The notes beneath the pieces were generated by a model that worked only from the letters and a program-made list of their open reading frames with translations, was not told where the DNA came from and searched no databases. 64,000 nucleotides of DNA from Pseudomonadota bacterium (GTDB lineage Bacteria; Pseudomonadota; Alphaproteobacteria; Rhizobiales; Phreatobacteraceae): positions 310,001 through 374,000 of the forward strand of contig JAIUOO010000002.1 of assembly GCA_020161695.1 (NCBI GenBank), given 5' to 3'. This document shows positions 54,668 through 63,237 of the stretch, piece by piece. The position numbers and the translations under genes are program-made. Numbering within the stretch: the first letter of the stretch is position 1; each line of letters begins with the position of its first letter.

Positions 54668-55651
54668 TCAGTTGCTCGCGGTCACGCCGGCGGCGCGGAT
54701 GACCGGCGTCCACTTGGCGATCTCGGCCTCGATGAAGGCGCGCAGACCCGCGGGCGTCGCAAGGCTCGCCTCGGGAAGGTCGGCGCCGAGCTCGGTCAGG
54801 CGAGCCTTGACGTTCGGATCGGCAAGAGCGGCACGCAGCGCCTCGTTCAGCTTGGCGATGACCGGCTCCGGCGTGCCCTTCGGGGCGAGCATGGCGTTCC
54901 AGACGACCACCTGATAGGCGGGCAGACCGGCCTCGGTCGTGGTCGGGACATCCGGCAGCGCGGCGTTGCGCGACTGCTGGGCGACCGCGAAGGCCTTGAT
55001 CGTGCCGGCGCGAACCTGCGGGGCAACGTTGACCACCTGGTCGCAGAGATAGTCGACCTGGCCGGCGACGAGGTCGTTCATGGCCGGACCGGTGCCGCGA
55101 TAGGGCACGCTCTGCGGCTTCACGCCGATGATCGCATGCAGCAGAAGGCAGGTCGTGTGGCTGACCGAGCCGATGCCGGCATGAGCATTGTTGGCGGTCC
55201 GCTCGTTGGCCTTCAGCCAGGCGACGAACTCGGTGAGGTTGTTCGGCGGCAGGGTCTTCTTGGCGGTGAGCAGGATGGCGTTGGTGTTGACCAGACCGAT
55301 CGGCGAGAAATCGTTGACCGGGTGGTAGCGCAGGTTCGGATAGAGCGCGACGGACGCGGCATGGGTGCCGGTATGGCCGATCATGATCGTGTGGCCGTCC
55401 GGCTGGGCCGTGGTCAGACGGGTCGAGCCGGTGGTTCCGCCCGCGCCCGCGACGTTCTCGATCACGATGGCCTGGCCGAGCGCCTTCGACATGGATTCGG
55501 CGACGATGCGCGCCACGACGTCGGTCGGACCGCCGGCGGCGAAGGGAATGATCATGGTCACGGGGCGCGACGGGAAGGTCTGCGCGGCGGCGGGCAGCAT
55601 GCCGGCGACGAGCGCTGCGGCGGCTGCGACAAGGAGATGGCGTTTCTGCAT
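54668..55651 (-). CDS. TctC-family tricarboxylate/carboxylate-binding protein (orphan 1)
   Basis: A 327-residue periplasmic binding protein of the Bug/TctC family. A Sec signal peptide (MQKRHLLVAAAAALVAGMLPAAA) precedes RPVTMIIPFAAGGPTDVVAR, which forms the ligand cleft, and the VIENVAGAGGTTGSTRL loop. No TctA or TctB gene is next to it. It is divergent from the dehalogenase-like gene and ends in a terminator. A second orphan copy is 1 kb away; the two are clearly paralogous (shared IARIVAE and ENVAGAGGTTGS). Confidence 0.93.
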   Translation of the reverse strand: MQKRHLLVAAAAALVAGMLPAAAQTFPSRPVTMIIPFAAGGPTDVVARIVAESMSKALGQAIVIENVAGAGGTTGSTRLTTAQPDGHTIMIGHTGTHAASVALYPNLRYHPVNDFSPIGLVNTNAILLTAKKTLPPNNLTEFVAWLKANERTANNAHAGIGSVSHTTCLLLHAIIGVKPQSVPYRGTGPAMNDLVAGQVDYLCDQVVNVAPQVRAGTIKAFAVAQQSRNAALPDVPTTTEAGLPAYQVVVWNAMLAPKGTPEPVIAKLNEALRAALADPNVKARLTELGADLPEASLATPAGLRAFIEAEIAKWTPVIRAAGVTASN

Positions 55652-55783
55652 GAGCGTCCTCTGTCGTTGTACGCGATAACCCCGACGGGCGTTCTTGCCG
55701 GCCCTGTCGTCGGAATGTCGGCATACCTAATGTTCTCCTTCATGGATACAAGAACCTCTCAGGATCCGGCCCGGAGGCGTTTC

Positions 55784-56680
55784 ATGGTTGATTCAGATGG
55801 TGCCGGAGTACTTTTTCCGGGTTTCCGCAGCCTCGACGTGCCGACAAGCGGAACCACGATCCGGGTGCGGACGGGAGGCTCGGGCCCTGCCCTGCTCCTG
55901 CTCCATGGCTATCCGCAGACCCACGTGCTCTGGCACAAGGTCGCGCCCCGCCTCGCCGAGCGCTTCACCATTGTCGCGGCGGACCTGCGCGGCTACGGCG
56001 ACAGCGGCAAGCCGGCGACCACCGACGACCACGCGCCCTATTCCAAGCGCGCCATGGCGCAGGACATGGCCGAGGTGATGACCGCCCTCGGCCACGACAC
56101 CTTTTTCCTCTGCGGCCATGACCGCGGCGCGCGCGTCTCCCATCGCCTCGCGCTGGACCATGCGGCACGCGTGCGCCGCCTCGCGGTGCTGGACATCGCG
56201 CCGACGCGCGAGATGTACCGCGACACGACGGACCTGTTCGCCCGCCTTTACTGGCACTGGTTCTTCCTGATCACGCCGGCGCCCTTCCCGGAACGGATGA
56301 TCCGCTCCGACCCCGACGCCTACTGGCTGAAGAAATGCGGCTCCGGCTCGGCCGGCCTTGCGCCCTTCGCCGAGGAGGCGCTGCACGAATATCTGCGCTG
56401 CTTCCGCAACCCCGACACGATCCATGCGAGTTGCGAGGACTATCGCGCCGCCGCGACGATCGACATCGCCCATGACGATGCCGACGGGGGCCGCAAGGTC
56501 GAGTGCCCCCTGCTCGTGCTGTGGGGCCAGAACGGCGTGATCGAGAAGTGCTTCGATGCCCTCGCGTTGTGGCGGGAGCGGGCGAGCGACGTGCGCGGCC
56601 GGGCGCTGCCGGCCGGGCACTATCTCGCCGAGGAAGTGCCCGAGCTCGTCGCGGACGAGCTCGAGCGGTTCTTCGCCTGA
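55784..56680 (+). CDS. alpha/beta hydrolase, haloacetate (fluoroacetate) dehalogenase-like
   Basis: A 298-residue alpha/beta hydrolase with all the active-site residues of fluoroacetate dehalogenase at matching spacings: nucleophile Asp113 in GHDRGAR, carboxylate-binding Arg114 and Arg117, acid Asp137 (LDIAPT), halide-pocket His158/Trp159 (YWHWFF) and Tyr220 (CEDYRA), and catalytic His279 (AGHYLAEE). The reference residues are D110, R111, R114, D134, H155, W156, Y219 and H280 of the Rhodopseudomonas enzyme. The ATG at 55784 has GGAGG six nt upstream, better than the in-frame ATG at 55742. It sits between two orphan TctC genes. Other haloacids are possible substrates. Confidence 0.87.
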   Translation: MVDSDGAGVLFPGFRSLDVPTSGTTIRVRTGGSGPALLLLHGYPQTHVLWHKVAPRLAERFTIVAADLRGYGDSGKPATTDDHAPYSKRAMAQDMAEVMTALGHDTFFLCGHDRGARVSHRLALDHAARVRRLAVLDIAPTREMYRDTTDLFARLYWHWFFLITPAPFPERMIRSDPDAYWLKKCGSGSAGLAPFAEEALHEYLRCFRNPDTIHASCEDYRAAATIDIAHDDADGGRKVECPLLVLWGQNGVIEKCFDALALWRERASDVRGRALPAGHYLAEEVPELVADELERFFA

Positions 56681-56683
56681 GCC

Positions 56684-57667
56684 TCAGTTGCCGGCAGTGA
56701 CACCGGCGGCCTTGATGACCGGCGTCCACTTGTCGACCTCGGCGCGAACGTGGGCGCCGAGCGCTTCCGGCGTCTGGCCGGCGGCATCCGGAATCTCGCA
56801 GCCGAGTTCGAGCAGCCGATTGCGGACGGCGGGGTCGGCGAGCGCCGCGCGACCGGCGGCGTTCAGGCGGTCGACGATCTCGCGCGGCGTGCCCTTGGGC
56901 GCGAACATGGCGTTCCAGCCGACGACCTGAAAAGCTGGAAGTCCTGCCTCGGCGCTGGTCGGAACATCCTGCGCGACGCCCAGCCGCGCAGGTGTCGCCA
57001 CGACATAGGTCTTTAGGTTCGTGAGCTGCGGCACGATGGTGACGGTCTGGTCGCAGACATAGTCGAGTTGCTTGCCGAGCAGCGCGGCCAGCGCCGGGCC
57101 CGAGCCGCGGAACGGCACATGCTGGACCGGCGCACCGACGAGATGATGGAAGAACACGCAGGTCAGGTGCGAGGTGGAGCCGACACCGCCATGGCCGTAA
57201 TTGTAGCGGCCGGGATTGGCGCGGATGAGCGCGATCATCTCCTGCAGCGTGTTGGCCGGAAAATCCTTGTGAGCCGAGATCATCATCGGCGTGCCAGAGG
57301 CGTTCATGATCGGCTCGAAGTCGGTGCGCGGATCATAGGCAAGGTTGGGATAGAGCCCGACCGACGCCGAATGGGTGCCCATATTGCCCATGATGATGGT
57401 GTAGCCGTCGGGGGTCGCCCGCGCTGCGCGCAGCGAACCCGTGGTGCCGCCCGCGCCGGCGACGTTCTCCACCACGATGGACTGGCCGAGCGTCCGGGAC
57501 ATGTGCTCCGCCACGATGCGGGCGATGATGTCCGTCGTGCCGCCGGCCGCGAAGGGCACGATCATGGTGATCGGCCGGGCCGGATAGGTCTGCGCGGCCG
57601 CCGGGCCGGCAAGGCTCGCCGCGAAGGATGCGCCCATCAGGGCGAAGGTGGCCAGCAGTCGCTTCAT
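56684..57667 (-). CDS. TctC-family carboxylate-binding protein (orphan 2)
   Basis: A 327-residue Bug/TctC binding protein with a signal peptide (MKRLLATFALMGASFAASLA) and the family cleft PITMIVPFAAGGTTDIIAR. GGAGGA precedes the chosen ATG at 57667; an ATG 21 nt earlier is less likely. It converges with the dehalogenase-like gene (3-nt gap) and is 71 nt downstream of the GntR gene on the same strand, so the regulator may be co-transcribed with it. No TctAB genes are present. Confidence 0.93.
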   Translation of the reverse strand: MKRLLATFALMGASFAASLAGPAAAQTYPARPITMIVPFAAGGTTDIIARIVAEHMSRTLGQSIVVENVAGAGGTTGSLRAARATPDGYTIIMGNMGTHSASVGLYPNLAYDPRTDFEPIMNASGTPMMISAHKDFPANTLQEMIALIRANPGRYNYGHGGVGSTSHLTCVFFHHLVGAPVQHVPFRGSGPALAALLGKQLDYVCDQTVTIVPQLTNLKTYVVATPARLGVAQDVPTSAEAGLPAFQVVGWNAMFAPKGTPREIVDRLNAAGRAALADPAVRNRLLELGCEIPDAAGQTPEALGAHVRAEVDKWTPVIKAAGVTAGN

Positions 57668-57738
57668 CGTTTCCTCCAATCGTTGCACGGCCGCCTTGCC
57701 TGCGGCTTCGGTTGTTGGGCCGCCTGTCCAGGCGGCCT

Positions 57739-58440
57739 TCAGAGATGTTTGAGGCCAAGCTTCTCCAGGAGCGGGATCAGTTCCCGCTGCGTGCGCAGGC
57801 GGTGACTGCGCGCCGCCGCATGGGCGGCCGCCGGGTCGCCCGTGCGGATCGCGCCGACGATGAGCCCGTGATCGGCGATCGATTGCGGCAGCTCGCCGCG
57901 CAGGCGCAGGGTCAGCATGCGTGCGCGGTGCATCTGGTCGTTGATCGTCTGGACGATGCGCGTGATGCGTCCGTTGCGGGCGCCCTCGATCAGCACGCGG
58001 TGGAAGGCCGCGTCGGCCTGCCCCCAGGCTGTCAGGTCGCCGGCTGCGAAAGCTGTCTCCATGTCGGCGGTGCTCGCTGCGAGCGCATCGGCAATCGCCT
58101 CCCGGTCCGCTGCCGGCAGCGCCGCGACCAGTTCCGCCGCCCTGCCCTCGATGGCGACGATGACGTCGTAGATCTCGCGGATGTCGTCAGGCGCCAGCGC
58201 GCAGATGACAATGCCGCGCTTCGGCACGATGCGGACGAGGCCCTCCTCCTGCAGCTTCAGCGACGCCTCGTGGACGGGCGTGCGGCTCATGCCGAGGCGC
58301 AGCGCGATCTCCTGCGCCGAGGCCTGGTAGCCGGGCGCGAAGGTGCTCTCGCGGATCGCTTCCTTCATCGCGGCATAGGCGTCATCGACGAGCGAGGGAC
58401 GCCGGTCGCTGGTCGCCGCGGCTGACGCCGTCCGTGCCAT
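57739..58440 (-). CDS. GntR-family (FadR/FCD-type) regulator
   Basis: A 233-residue transcription factor. Residues about 17-80 form the GntR winged helix (ASAQEIALRLGMSRTPVHEASLKL) and the rest is an all-helical FCD effector domain, with the metal-binding-type His in DAAFHRVL and HGLIV. FCD regulators usually respond to organic acids. It is divergent from the first tartrate-dehydrogenase-family gene and upstream of the orphan TctC gene, so it probably controls both directions. Two adjoining palindromes lie in the 123-nt control region. Confidence 0.92.
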   Translation of the reverse strand: MARTASAAATSDRRPSLVDDAYAAMKEAIRESTFAPGYQASAQEIALRLGMSRTPVHEASLKLQEEGLVRIVPKRGIVICALAPDDIREIYDVIVAIEGRAAELVAALPAADREAIADALAASTADMETAFAAGDLTAWGQADAAFHRVLIEGARNGRITRIVQTINDQMHRARMLTLRLRGELPQSIADHGLIVGAIRTGDPAAAHAAARSHRLRTQRELIPLLEKLGLKHL

Positions 58441-58457
58441 GACAATCTCCCTGCGTT

Positions 58458-58480
58458 GTTGATATCAACTTCCATGGAAG
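58458..58480. promoter_or_regulatory. two adjoining 12-bp palindromes, candidate GntR operator
   Basis: GTTGATATCAAC (58458-58469) and CTTCCATGGAAG (58469-58480) are both perfect palindromes and share one base. They lie 18 nt upstream of the GntR start, and 84 nt before the first TtuC-type gene. GntR regulators bind short palindromes near their own promoters. Which of the two is the operator is open. Confidence 0.6.
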
Positions 58481-58563
58481 ATGCAATGGAATGATTGACA
58501 CAGCCCCGCCGCTCGGCCATGGGACTGCATCACGGCCCATCATCCGAGCGACAAGCGGACCCC

Positions 58564-59637
58564 ATGAAGACCTATCGGATCGCGTCCATTCCGGGAGACG
58601 GCATCGGAACCGAGGTGATCGACGCCGGCGTCGAGGTGCTGGAGGCGCTGGCGGCGCGCGAACAGTTCGCCGTCGCCTTCGACCGCTTCGACTGGGGCGG
58701 CGAGTACTACAAGAAGCACGGCCGGATGATGCCGGAGGACGGCCGCGAGCAGATCAAGGACCACGACGCGATCCTGTTCGGCTCCGCCGGCCATCCCGAC
58801 ATTCCCGACCACATCACGCTCTGGGGCCTGAGGCTCGCGATCTGCCAGCCCTTCGACCAGTATGCCAATGTGCGGCCGACCCGCATCCTGCCGGGCATCA
58901 CCTCGCCGCTGCGTCACGTGTCCGGGCCGGAGCTCGACTGGGTGATCGTCCGCGAGAACTCCGAGGGCGAGTATTCCGGGGTCGGCGGCCGCGTCCACCA
59001 GGGCCTGCCGATCGAGGCCGCGACCGATGTCTCGATCATGACCCGCGCGGGCGTCGTCCGCGTCATGCGCTTCGCGTTCAGGCTGGCGCAGAGCCGACCG
59101 CGCAAGCTGCTCACCGTCGTCACCAAGTCGAATGCCCAGCGCTACGCCATGGTCATGTGGGACGAGGTCGCGGCCGAGGTCGCGAAGGAATTCCCGGACG
59201 TGACCTGGGACAAGGCGATCGTCGATGCCATGACCATGCGCATGACCCTGAGGCCGGAGACCATCGACACGGTCGTCGCCACCAACCTGCATGCCGACAT
59301 CCTGTCCGACCTCGCAGCGGCGCTTGCCGGTTCGCTCGGCATCGCGCCGACCGCCAATCTCAATCCGGAGCGCGAATTCCCCTCCATGTTCGAGCCGATC
59401 CACGGCTCGGCATTCGACATCATGGGCAAGGGCATCGCCAACCCGATCGGCACCTTCTGGTCAGCCTCGATGATGCTGGACCATCTCGGCGAGCCGAAGG
59501 CCGCCGCCCGGCTGATGCGCGCCATCGAGCGGGTCACCGCGGACAAGGGCCTTCACACGCCCGATCTCGGCGGCAAGGCAACGACACGGCAGGTGACGGA
59601 TGCCGTCATCGCCGCGATCCGCGCCGACAACGAATAG
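58564..59637 (+). CDS. tartrate dehydrogenase/decarboxylase family protein 1 (TtuC-like)
   Basis: A 357-residue NAD-dependent beta-decarboxylating dehydrogenase. The N-terminal IASIPGDGIGTEVIDAG, HGRMMPEDG, the isocitrate/isopropylmalate-type substrate loop ENSEGEYSGVGGR, and the NAD-binding EPIHGSAFDIMGKGIANP segment place it in the tartrate-dehydrogenase branch. Such enzymes act on tartrate, D-malate or 3-isopropylmalate-like acids. The ATG at 58564 gives the usual N-terminus; an ATG 69 nt upstream adds an unrelated leader. It is divergent from the GntR gene. Confidence 0.88.
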   Translation: MKTYRIASIPGDGIGTEVIDAGVEVLEALAAREQFAVAFDRFDWGGEYYKKHGRMMPEDGREQIKDHDAILFGSAGHPDIPDHITLWGLRLAICQPFDQYANVRPTRILPGITSPLRHVSGPELDWVIVRENSEGEYSGVGGRVHQGLPIEAATDVSIMTRAGVVRVMRFAFRLAQSRPRKLLTVVTKSNAQRYAMVMWDEVAAEVAKEFPDVTWDKAIVDAMTMRMTLRPETIDTVVATNLHADILSDLAAALAGSLGIAPTANLNPEREFPSMFEPIHGSAFDIMGKGIANPIGTFWSASMMLDHLGEPKAAARLMRAIERVTADKGLHTPDLGGKATTRQVTDAVIAAIRADNE

Positions 59638-59673
59638 GAAGACAGTGCACGGCCCTCTTGCACATGGGAGGCG

Positions 59674-60327
59674 ATGTTGGCTGAGCCATTTCTGATCCGC
59701 ATGGGGCGCAATGTCGCGCCGCCCCGCTTCATTCTGTTCGCTGCGGTCTTCGTGCTCGCCTCTGCCGGCGGCAGCCTCTGGTTCGCCGACCGCCGCATGG
59801 CGCTGCTGGCCGGTTTCGACGTGGCCGCGCTCGCCTTCCTCCTGTCAGCGCTGCCGCTTCTCAACGACAATCCCGACCAGATGCGGACCACCGCGCAGGA
59901 GAACGACGCCAATCGCGGGGCCATGCTCGCCATCACCGCCCTGCTCTCGGTGGTGATCCTGTTCGCCATCGGCACGCTCATCGCCAACAAGGCCGCGCTC
60001 GACTGGCATGGCGTCGCCCTGATCGTCGCGACGCTGGTGCTGTCGTGGTGCTTCGCCAACACCATCTTCGCCCTGCACTACGCGCATCTCTTCTATCTCG
60101 AGGGCAGCAGCGGTGATCGCGGCGGCCTCCAGGTGCCCGGCACCCAGCACCCCAACTACTGGGACTTCCTCTATTTCAGCTTCACGCTCGGCATGACCTT
60201 CCAGACATCGGATATCGCGATCAGCGGCACGCATCTGCGCCGCGTGGTGCTCGGGCATTCCATGATCGCCTTCCTGTTCAACATGGGCATTCTGGCCTTC
60301 ACGGTGAACGCACTTGGCGGGCTTTAG
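59674..60327 (+). CDS. DUF1345 membrane protein
   Basis: A 217-residue inner-membrane protein with about five predicted helices. PNYWDFLYFSFTLGMTFQTSD is the diagnostic DUF1345 segment, and RRVVLGHSMIAFLFNMGILAFTVN ends the protein. GGGAGG precedes the ATG. It lies 36 nt after the first TtuC-like gene and 125 nt before the second. Its function is unknown, but its position between the two paralogues is suggestive of a joint transcript. Confidence 0.85.
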   Translation: MLAEPFLIRMGRNVAPPRFILFAAVFVLASAGGSLWFADRRMALLAGFDVAALAFLLSALPLLNDNPDQMRTTAQENDANRGAMLAITALLSVVILFAIGTLIANKAALDWHGVALIVATLVLSWCFANTIFALHYAHLFYLEGSSGDRGGLQVPGTQHPNYWDFLYFSFTLGMTFQTSDIAISGTHLRRVVLGHSMIAFLFNMGILAFTVNALGGL

Positions 60328-60452
60328 CAAAGGGTCCAGCGCAAGCATGGCGGACCTTGCTGAAACGCGCGCATGAAGCAGGTGACGGAGCCTGAATTGG
60401 ATGCCATTCAGGCCGGCAACGACGACATCGGATAGATTTTCAGGAGAGGCAG

Positions 60453-61529
60453 ATGGCCCGCTCTAACACCTACAAGCTCGCCGTCATCCCCGGCGACGGC
60501 ATCGGCACCGAGGTGATGCCCGAGGGCATCCGCGCGCTGGAGGCGGCGGCGAAGAAGTACCGGTTCTCGGTCGATCTCGACCATCACGACTTCTCGTCAT
60601 GGGACTATTACGAGAAGCACGGTCGCATGATGCCGGAGGACTGGAAGGCGAAGATCGGCGGTTCCGACGCCATCTTCTTCGGCGCGGTCGGCATGCCCGA
60701 CAAGATCCCCGACCACATCTCGCTGTGGGGCTCGCTGCTGCTGATGCGTCGCGAGTTCGACCAGTACGTGAACCTGCGCCCCGTGAAGCTGATGCCGGGC
60801 GTGCCCTCGCCGCTCGCGGGCCGCAAGCCCGGCGACATCGACTTCTTCGTCGTGCGCGAGAACACCGAGGGCGAGTACTCCTCCATCGGCGGGCGCATGT
60901 TCCCCGGCACCGAGCGTGAATTCGTGGTGCAGGAGACGGTGATGACGCGCATCGGCGTCGATCGCATCCTGAAATATGCCTTCGAGCTCGCCATGAAGCG
61001 GCCGCGCCGGAAGCTGACCAGCGCCACCAAGTCGAACGGCATCTCGATCTCTATGCCCTACTGGGACGAGCGCGTCGCCGAGATGAAGACGTCCTATCCG
61101 GATGTCGAGGTGAACCAGTTCCACATCGACATCCTCACCGCGCATTTCGTGCTCAACCCCGACAAGTTCGACGTGGTGGTGGCATCGAACCTGTTCGGCG
61201 ACATCCTCTCGGACCTCGGCCCGGCCTGCACCGGCACGATCGGCATCGCGCCGTCGGGCAACATCAACCCGGACCGCAAGTTCCCCTCGCTGTTCGAGCC
61301 GGTCCACGGCTCGGCGCCGGACATTGCCGGCAAGGGCATCGCCAATCCGGTCGGGCAGATCTGGTCGGCGGCGATGATGCTCGACCATCTCGGCGAGCCG
61401 GAAGCGGCGGCGGCCATCGTGCGCGCCATCGAGGAGGTTCTCGCCAAGGCCGACTACCGGACCCGCGACCTCGGCGGCAAGGCGGACACGATCGCCTGCG
61501 GCAAGGCCATCGCCGACGCGATCGCCTGA
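60453..61529 (+). CDS. tartrate dehydrogenase/decarboxylase family protein 2 (TtuC-like)
   Basis: A 358-residue paralogue of the gene 0.8 kb upstream, sharing LAVIPGDGIGTEVMPEG, HGRMMPEDW and ENTEGEYSSIGGRM (against the first copy's SGVGGRV), with FEPVHGSAPDIAGKGIANP at the NAD site. The differences around the substrate loop (Ser-Ser-Ile against Ser-Gly-Val) suggest a different preferred acid. CAGGAGAGG precedes the ATG. It ends this catabolic block. Confidence 0.9.
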   Translation: MARSNTYKLAVIPGDGIGTEVMPEGIRALEAAAKKYRFSVDLDHHDFSSWDYYEKHGRMMPEDWKAKIGGSDAIFFGAVGMPDKIPDHISLWGSLLLMRREFDQYVNLRPVKLMPGVPSPLAGRKPGDIDFFVVRENTEGEYSSIGGRMFPGTEREFVVQETVMTRIGVDRILKYAFELAMKRPRRKLTSATKSNGISISMPYWDERVAEMKTSYPDVEVNQFHIDILTAHFVLNPDKFDVVVASNLFGDILSDLGPACTGTIGIAPSGNINPDRKFPSLFEPVHGSAPDIAGKGIANPVGQIWSAAMMLDHLGEPEAAAAIVRAIEEVLAKADYRTRDLGGKADTIACGKAIADAIA

Positions 61530-61683
61530 CGGTCCTGCCTGAACCGGCCCCTGCGCGCCGCCGCCCTGCGGCCGGCGCATGGAGCCCTGCCGGATTCACT
61601 GCTGACAACATGTCGCAGTGGCGTTATGACGCACCTTGTGGCTGGCATGGGCATCCGTCCCTGCCGATAGGGGGCGTTGGCGC

Positions 61684-62361
61684 ATGGACGGCATCTTCTG
61701 GGTCGGGCTGCTCGAGGTCGTCTGGATCAACATCATCCTGTCCGGCGACAATGCGGTGGTCATCGCGCTCGCCTGCAAGGATCTGCCCGACCGCCAGCGA
61801 CTGATCGGCATGATCATGGGCGCCGGCGTGGCGATCCTGCTGCGCGTCGTCTTCACCCTGATGGTCGCGACCCTGCTGGATCTGCCGTTCCTGCGCCTTG
61901 CCGGCGGCGCCCTGCTGGTCTGGATCGCCATCAAGCTGGTGACCGACGAGGCCGGCGACGACGATCACATCCGCTCCTCCGACCAGCTGTGGTACGCGGT
62001 CCGCACCGTGGCGATCGCCGATGCGGTGATGAGCCTCGACAACGTGCTCGCCATCGCGGCGGTCGCGCGTGACAGCCGGGTCATGCTGGTCCTCGGCCTC
62101 ATTATCTCGATCCCGCTGATCGTCGCCGGCGCGTCGCTGATCATGAAGCTCCTGGAGAAGCTGCCGATCCTGGTCTGGGCGGGCGCGGCCCTGCTCGGCT
62201 GGCTGGCCGGCGACATGATGCTGAACGATCCGGTGGTGAAGCGCCTCATCGGCGCCGACGCAGTGCACCGCTTCGAACTGCCGATCGAGGTGATCGGCGC
62301 CCTGTTCGTCATCGGCATCGCCTACCTGATCCGGCGCACGAGACCGGTCGCCGCAGCCTAA
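61684..62361 (+). CDS. TerC/YjbE-family integral membrane protein 1
   Basis: A 225-residue membrane protein of about seven helices, in the TerC/Alx family linked to metal-ion (Mn, Ca or tellurite) homeostasis. Signature acidic residues are Asp22 in LSGDNAVVIALAC and Asp119 in MSLDNVLAIAA. The ATG at 61684 begins directly before the first helix, and an in-frame ATG 48 nt upstream is not preferred. It is followed by a paralogue at 109 nt. Confidence 0.9.
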   Translation: MDGIFWVGLLEVVWINIILSGDNAVVIALACKDLPDRQRLIGMIMGAGVAILLRVVFTLMVATLLDLPFLRLAGGALLVWIAIKLVTDEAGDDDHIRSSDQLWYAVRTVAIADAVMSLDNVLAIAAVARDSRVMLVLGLIISIPLIVAGASLIMKLLEKLPILVWAGAALLGWLAGDMMLNDPVVKRLIGADAVHRFELPIEVIGALFVIGIAYLIRRTRPVAAA

Positions 62362-62470
62362 CCACTTTTGCGGGGAGCGGCAGGCTGCCGCTGCTGACAT
62401 CGCGGTCAATCCAGTCTATGTCGCACCTTCCTGCGGCCGAGAGCGGCCGAGCGCGAGGGAAGCGAGCGGC

Positions 62471-63211
62471 ATGGACAGTCAATTCTGGGTAGGCCTGGTC
62501 CAGATCATCTGGATCGATCTTCTGCTCTCCGGCGACAATGCCGTGGTCATCGCGCTGGCCTGCCGCGGCCTGCCCGAGAAACAGCGCAAGATGGGTATCC
62601 TGCTCGGCGCTGGCGCTGCCGTCGGCCTGCGCATCCTGTTCGCCCTCGTCATCACCTATCTGTTCGCCGTGCCGTTCCTGAAAGTGGTTGGCGGCCTGCT
62701 GCTGTTCTGGATCGCTGCCAAGCTGGTGGTCGGCGAGGAGGAGGGCGGCCATGGCGACGTCGCCGCCAGCGACAATCTCTGGGGGGCGGTGCGCACCATC
62801 GCCATTGCCGACGCCGTCATGAGCCTCGACAACGTGCTGGCCATCGCGGCGGCGGCCCACGGCAATGTCTGGCTGTTCATCTTCGGCCTGGCGCTGACCG
62901 TGCCGCTGATCGTCTTCGGCTCGGCGCTGATCCTCGGCATCATTGAGCGCTTCCCGGCCTTCGTCTGGGCCGGTGCGGCGCTGCTCGGCTGGATCGCCGG
63001 CGACATGTTGCTGAACGACCCGGTCATCCTCAAGCAGATGCAGGCGTTCAACCCGGCGCTCGTCATCGCCGACACCGTCAACACGGCCGTGGGCATCAAG
63101 GCCGCGCCGATCCCGCACTACACGGCCGCCGTCGTCGGCGCGCTGATCGTGCTGGCCATCGGCTACGTCAAGCGCGGCGGCAAGGCACAGGAAGCTCCGC
63201 CGGCGCATTGA
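62471..63211 (+). CDS. TerC/YjbE-family integral membrane protein 2
   Basis: A 246-residue paralogue with the same pattern: Asp22 in LSGDNAVVIALAC and Asp120 in MSLDNVLAIAA, and the same helix order. It has a longer loop near residue 200 and a C-terminal KRGGKAQEAPPAH tail. AGGGAAG precedes the ATG. The two copies are a tandem duplication. It converges with recF at a 26-nt gap. Confidence 0.9.
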   Translation: MDSQFWVGLVQIIWIDLLLSGDNAVVIALACRGLPEKQRKMGILLGAGAAVGLRILFALVITYLFAVPFLKVVGGLLLFWIAAKLVVGEEEGGHGDVAASDNLWGAVRTIAIADAVMSLDNVLAIAAAAHGNVWLFIFGLALTVPLIVFGSALILGIIERFPAFVWAGAALLGWIAGDMLLNDPVILKQMQAFNPALVIADTVNTAVGIKAAPIPHYTAAVVGALIVLAIGYVKRGGKAQEAPPAH

Positions 63212-63237
63212 GCGCCGGCCGACTTGCCTGACGCAGA

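Noticed and set aside
61530..62470. Possible yybP-ykoY (Mn) riboswitch before the TerC genes
   Set aside because: The upstream regions share only a short ACGCACCTT/TCGCACCTT stretch and lack the conserved GGGGAGUA and paired-stem elements.
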